Part shown: in pieces, positions 60,490 to 64,000 of the stretch
Layout: each line of letters begins with the position of its first letter
Numbering within the stretch: position 1 is the first letter of the stretch
Position numbers and translations under genes: made by a program
Assembly: GCA_964426755.1 (NCBI GenBank)
Contig: CAYRRR010000001.1
Span: 62,001 to 126,000 of the forward strand
Source of the DNA: CAYRRR01 sp964426755
GTDB taxonomy: Bacteria; Patescibacteriota; Saccharimonadia; Saccharimonadales; JAGQNJ01
Direction of reading: 5' to 3'
DNA length: 64,000 nt
Notes under the pieces: generated by a model
Told to the model about the DNA's origin: nothing
Database searches by the model: none
The model's input: only the letters and a program-made list of their open reading frames with translations

Positions 60490-61101
60490 ATGACTAAAGC
60501 CGTTAAGGCAAGCAATAAAAAAAGTTTCCCGATATTAGTTGCTTTGCTGGTATCATTTTTGGTTTTTACCCTGCTTGCTAAAAGTAATACGATGCTGGGG
60601 ATAGAGCAAACCATTTTTCAGTTCTTTCATCGCATACCCGAAAAATTGGACGTCATAGTCATTAATATTACTCATTTTGGCAGCACGGCCGCTTTATATA
60701 GTATGGCAACTGTAACCTTTATTTTGGGTCAAAAAAAGCTCGGCTGGAGTCTTCTTATTAATGGCATGGGCGCTTATTTATCGGCGTGGCTACTGAAAGA
60801 GTTAATTATGCGGCCTCGTCCGGTTGGCTTATGGAACGAGGTTTTAGCGCGCGAAGGTGGTGTTATTAGTTACGGGTATCCTTCCGGTCATGCTGCAGTT
60901 GTCGCTGCTATTGCAGTAACACTGTGGCCGCATGTTTCAAAACAATATCGTCCCTGGTTGGTTGTAATAGTGGCTGCCGTAGGATTAACAAGAATTATTC
61001 TGGGTGTTCACGCGCCGCTTGATATAGTGGGTGGGGTTATACTGGGCGCTATTGTTCCCATAGCCACGAGAGTCATTTTTAAACATTTGTCCGTTAAATA
61101 A
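60490..61101 (+). CDS. PAP2-family membrane phosphatase
   Basis: 203 residues with six helices and the three PAP2 motifs: KELIMRPRP, YPSGHA, and TRIILGVHAPLDI (R-x5-H-x3-D). It could dephosphorylate undecaprenyl pyrophosphate or phosphatidic acid. TATTAT (60478-60483) is 6 nt from the ATG (leaderless). Confidence 0.9.
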   Translation: MTKAVKASNKKSFPILVALLVSFLVFTLLAKSNTMLGIEQTIFQFFHRIPEKLDVIVINITHFGSTAALYSMATVTFILGQKKLGWSLLINGMGAYLSAWLLKELIMRPRPVGLWNEVLAREGGVISYGYPSGHAAVVAAIAVTLWPHVSKQYRPWLVVIVAAVGLTRIILGVHAPLDIVGGVILGAIVPIATRVIFKHLSVK

Positions 61102-61163
61102 TACATTGCATAAATTTCTCCGTAGGCTTATGCTTAAAGTTGGAAGTGTGAGGCTTCCCATCG

Positions 61164-61187
61164 ACCCTGGCGAATTAGCCGGGGTCT
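61164..61187 (+). terminator. Hairpin downstream of the PAP2 gene
   Basis: GACCCTGGC / GCCGGGGTC (one T-G pair) with loop GAATTA, followed by TCATGTTTT. Just upstream is GGAAG/CTTCC. The likely promoter of the next gene lies further on, so termination of the PAP2 transcript is the simpler reading. Confidence 0.6.
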
Positions 61188-61259
61188 CATGTTTTACAGT
61201 TATAGTCACGAAGTAATTTCTATTTTGCAATGATTGCTCATGCTGGCATACTTATTAGT

Positions 61260-62090
61260 ATGTCAACACTCTCTTATGTTGTTATATTTTCAGCTATCGG
61301 TGGGTTATTCTCATTGATTGGCGGCATTTTACTGCTACGATCTAAGCGCTCGGCCAGTACGCTGGTTCGGTACGCTACGCCTTTTGCCGGCGGAGCTCTC
61401 TTGGCAGCGGTCTTTTTAGACTTACTTCATGAAGGAATAGAACAAAGCGGTACTGACACGGTATTATTAGCAGCTTTGTCAGGAATGATTCTGTTCTTTT
61501 TAGCTGAAGGTTTTTTGCACTGGTTTCACCATCATCATCACCATGACGACAACAGTCGCGATCCTTCGGCTGTACTGGTGATAATAGGTGATACCCTGCA
61601 CAACGCGCTTGACGGTGTAGCAATCGCGGCATCATTTCTTATTAGCGTTCCTACAGGAATTGTTACAACCGTTGCTGTTGCAGCTCATGAAATTCCCCAA
61701 GAAATCGGAGATTTTGGCCTGTTACTATCAAAGGGCTTGAGCCGCAAAAATGTTTTGCTGGTTAATGTGATGAGTGCTTTGGCGACAGTTGTATTCGCGG
61801 TAGTGACCTATTTACTTGGCAGCAATGACCGCTTGCCCGTAGGGGTGCTATTAGGTTTAAGCGCCGGCTTTTTACTTTATATTGCCGCAAGCGACATTAT
61901 TCCAGCTATTCATGAAAACCGCACCAACAAGCGCATATTTGATGTTCAAGCCATATTACTGCTGGCAGGTGTTGTGACCGTAGCACTTACCACTACCATT
62001 GCTCATCAGTACATTGCGCCCGCTCGTGAACATCATCACGAATCTATAACGCCCCAGCATCACCATGACGACGTTGAGTCGCATGAGTAG
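61260..62090 (+). CDS. ZIP family divalent metal transporter
   Basis: 276 residues with eight helices. A His/Asp-rich cytosolic loop (HHHHHHDDNS) follows helix 3. The metal-binding helices carry GDTLHNALDGVAIAASF (HNxxDG) and AAHEIPQEIGDFGLLL (HExPxExGD). The C-terminus is also His-rich. Imports or balances Zn, Fe or Mn. ATG 61260 is preferred to 61230: CATACT with TGn (61247-61252) is 7 nt upstream. Confidence 0.92.
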   Translation: MSTLSYVVIFSAIGGLFSLIGGILLLRSKRSASTLVRYATPFAGGALLAAVFLDLLHEGIEQSGTDTVLLAALSGMILFFLAEGFLHWFHHHHHHDDNSRDPSAVLVIIGDTLHNALDGVAIAASFLISVPTGIVTTVAVAAHEIPQEIGDFGLLLSKGLSRKNVLLVNVMSALATVVFAVVTYLLGSNDRLPVGVLLGLSAGFLLYIAASDIIPAIHENRTNKRIFDVQAILLLAGVVTVALTTTIAHQYIAPAREHHHESITPQHHHDDVESHE

Positions 62091-62122
62091 CCATTAGCTG
62101 AATACTCCATTACAATAGAAGC

Positions 62123-63199
62123 ATGGATGGAACAATGGTGGCGGTAATTGCAATTTTGCTCCTTGGGTTTGGGGCTATTTTGTTTGTTATGACTCAAAAA
62201 ATTAAAGAGCTAAAAGAAGAATCTACCACGCAACTGCTTAAACAAGATATCGTAACGCTCAATGAGGCAGTGCAAAAGGTTAACGACGGCCTAAAAGACC
62301 ATATGACTGCTCGGCTCGATAAAACGCAAGAGGCAATGGCGCGTCAATACGAGGCTAGCGCTAAAATTATCCGTGATGTTACGCAAAAACTGACCGAGCT
62401 TGATCGCACCAACCGTCAAGTGGGCGATATTGCCACCGAGCTTAAGACTTTACAAAATGTCTTGCAAAACCCGAAACAGCGTGGTGTTGTCGGCGAGTAT
62501 TATTTACGGACGGTTCTTGAGAACGTTATGCCCCCGGGGCGTTTTGCAATGCAGCATCGCTTTAAAGATGGTGAGATTGTCGATGCAGTCATTTTTCTTG
62601 ATAAAAACAAAATTTTACCAATTGACAGCAAGTTCAGTCTTGAGAACTACAACCGCATTATTGAAGAAAAAGACAAAGCAGCCAAAGAAGTTATCGTAAA
62701 AAAGTTTAAAGTTGATCTTAAAAACCGCATTGATGAAACCAGCAAGTACATTCGCCCACGGGAAAACACCATGGATTTTGCGTTTATGTTTATCCCCAGC
62801 GAGTCGCTGTACTATGATTTGCTGATTAACAAAGTTGGCACGACCGCGACTAATTCACGTGACCTCATAGAATACGCTTTTGCCGAGAAACATGTTATTA
62901 TCGTGAGTCCAACTAGTTTCATGGCCTATCTACAGACGGTATTGCAGGGCTTGCGAAGCTTACAAATTGAAGAGCAGGCTATCGATATTCAAAAACGCGT
63001 TGGTGAGCTTGGTCGCCATATTCAGGTGTACGAAACCTATATGCAAAAGTTGGGTTCAAGCCTGGGTACAACTGTAAACCACTATAATTCGGCCCATAAA
63101 GAACTTAAAAAAATTGATAAAGATATCGTCAAGATTGCTGACAAGACTGCGGGTGTCGAGCCTATATTACTTGATAAGCCTGCGCAAGATGATTTATAG
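62123..63199 (+). CDS. rmuC: RmuC family DNA recombination protein
   Basis: 358 residues: an N-terminal transmembrane anchor, a coiled coil (about 25-115), then the RmuC nuclease-like domain (KQRGVVGEYYLRTVLENVMP, DSKFSLENYNRI, FMFIPSESLYYDLL, VSPTSFMAYLQTV) and a second coiled region. RmuC is implicated in limiting inversion at short repeats. TACAAT (62111-62116) is 6 nt before the ATG (leaderless). Confidence 0.93.
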   Translation: MDGTMVAVIAILLLGFGAILFVMTQKIKELKEESTTQLLKQDIVTLNEAVQKVNDGLKDHMTARLDKTQEAMARQYEASAKIIRDVTQKLTELDRTNRQVGDIATELKTLQNVLQNPKQRGVVGEYYLRTVLENVMPPGRFAMQHRFKDGEIVDAVIFLDKNKILPIDSKFSLENYNRIIEEKDKAAKEVIVKKFKVDLKNRIDETSKYIRPRENTMDFAFMFIPSESLYYDLLINKVGTTATNSRDLIEYAFAEKHVIIVSPTSFMAYLQTVLQGLRSLQIEEQAIDIQKRVGELGRHIQVYETYMQKLGSSLGTTVNHYNSAHKELKKIDKDIVKIADKTAGVEPILLDKPAQDDL

Positions 63200-63214
63200 T
63201 TGAACGTAAGCAAT

Positions 63215-64000
63215 ATGGCACAAAAAAAGAGATTACGGGTGGTTATTGTTGGCGGTGGTTTCGGCGGCGTTAAAGCTGCTCTAGAATTAGCTAATAAACC
63301 TGGCTTTGAAGTAACGCTGATAAGTAATAGCACTAATTTTGAATATCACGGTGCTTTATATCGTACTGCTACTGGCAATTCGCCAATGGAGGTGGTTGTG
63401 CCGTTACGTGAAATCTTTGCGCGTGCAAAAAATGTATCGGTCATTCTCGATAAAATCATGTATTTATTCCCGGATGCTAAAGCGGTAAAAAGTGAAAACG
63501 GTCAAATTTATGAGTACGACACGCTTGTGCTGGCCTTGGGCAGTGAAATCAACTACTTTGGCCTTGAAGGTATGGAAGACAAAACGTTTTGTATGAATAC
63601 CATTCGTAGTACCATAGCGCTTCGTCATGAGCTAATAACCGAGTTTAAAAAAGACGAGCCCGTAACGATAGCAGTTATTGGCGGCGGAGCCTCCGGCGTC
63701 GAGCTAGCTGGCGAGCTGCACAACTTTGCCCGCAAAGTAGCAGAAAAGTACCGTAAAAAGTATATTGCCCCTAAAGTACTATTAATAGAAGGCGCCGACC
63801 GGTTGCTGCCGGCTTTTGACCCGGTTTTATCGGCTAAAGTCTACAAACGGTTGCAAAAACAAGGTGTCGATATTCGATTAAGTACCAAAGTAAATTCATG
63901 CGAAGTTGGCAAGGTTTGCCTTAATACCGGTGATGTTGATGCTGACGTGATTGTCTGGACGGCCGGTGCAAAGCTACCAACCTTTTATGAAACTAATGTC
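63215..64000 (+). CDS. ndh: Type II NADH dehydrogenase (NAD(P)/FAD oxidoreductase), 3' end outside window
   Basis: 262 residues to the window edge. N-terminal FAD site VVIVGGGFGGVKAALEL, YDTLVLALGSEINYFG, second dinucleotide site AVIGGGASGVELAGEL, RLLPAFDP and the start of the VWTAGAK motif. Oxidises NADH and reduces quinone without proton pumping. With the cytochrome b5/ferric-reductase pair it hints at a small respiratory or detoxifying electron chain. TATAGT lies at 63195-63200. Truncated by the window. Confidence 0.9.
   Translation, partial: MAQKKRLRVVIVGGGFGGVKAALELANKPGFEVTLISNSTNFEYHGALYRTATGNSPMEVVVPLREIFARAKNVSVILDKIMYLFPDAKAVKSENGQIYEYDTLVLALGSEINYFGLEGMEDKTFCMNTIRSTIALRHELITEFKKDEPVTIAVIGGGASGVELAGELHNFARKVAEKYRKKYIAPKVLLIEGADRLLPAFDPVLSAKVYKRLQKQGVDIRLSTKVNSCEVGKVCLNTGDVDADVIVWTAGAKLPTFYETNV

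Noticed and set aside
61102..61259. Possible metal riboswitch before the ZIP transporter
   Set aside because: The strong hairpin lies upstream of the likely promoter of the ZIP gene and no known Mn, NiCo or other metal-riboswitch core could be matched; a terminator is simpler.
1..64000. CRISPR arrays, insertion sequences, rRNA genes, replication origin
   Set aside because: I looked for regularly spaced repeats, transposase motifs, rRNA conserved cores and DnaA-box clusters on both strands and saw none.

Overview
The window looks like a chromosomal segment of a Candidate Phyla Radiation (Patescibacteria) bacterium, most likely Saccharibacteria (TM7). The genes are tightly packed and often overlap by ATGA or a few bases. 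Many membrane proteins are of unknown function, several housekeeping proteins are reduced (a 502-residue UvrC, a MurF without its N-terminal domain, a cysteine-free 51-residue bL32), and almost no amino-acid or nucleotide biosynthesis is present. TGA is an ordinary stop, which argues against the UGA=Gly lineages (Gracilibacteria/SR1). The lineage is inferred from gene content and style; there is no rRNA here to test it.

Layout. 0-18 kb is mainly core: uvrA, rplY (bL25), an ABC exporter, trhO, uvrC, an M24 aminopeptidase, secG, an anchored peptide-binding protein and two tandem FAD-linked oxidases. 18.3-31.9 kb is an accessory region. Six of the eight tRNA genes (Leu-GAG, Val-TAC, Phe-GAA, Gly-GCC, Cys-GCA, Leu-TAA) alternate with an SPFH protein, a coiled-coil protein, a PafA/Dop (Pup-ligase family) homologue, a C39-like protein, an aldo/keto reductase, a copper operon (csoR-DUF305-copB with an intact operator), a secreted GH25-like protein and a large surface protein. 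32-45 kb holds lemA-htpX, ligA, a cytochrome b5/ferric-reductase-like pair, tRNA-Ala, murF-ddl, an IlvE-like aminotransferase and leuS. 45.5-49 kb is a translation/RNA operon (rpmF, nusB, Nudix, rnc, rpsP, khpA, trmD). 49-64 kb carries small membrane proteins, a CBS-domain protein, tRNA-Gln, corA, rarA, a bactofilin-like membrane protein, an ABC-2 exporter pair, mpg, PAP2, a ZIP transporter, rmuC and the start of a type II NADH dehydrogenase.

Main second-look items. (1) A full-length PafA/Dop-type enzyme with no recognisable Pup or proteasome gene in the window. (2) A leucyl-tRNA synthetase with a complete Nudix domain inserted at the end of its editing domain. (3) Three tRNA genes (Val, Phe, Gln) each followed by a terminator, a cluster of tiny hairpins and then a second, truncated copy of the tRNA's own 3' end: short attL/attR-like units. 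(4) Apparently widespread leaderless transcription: 28 genes have a TATAAT-like -10 box 6-11 nt before the start codon, which also corrects several gene starts. (5) A CsoR with Cys-His-His ligands whose palindromic operator fills its promoter spacer.
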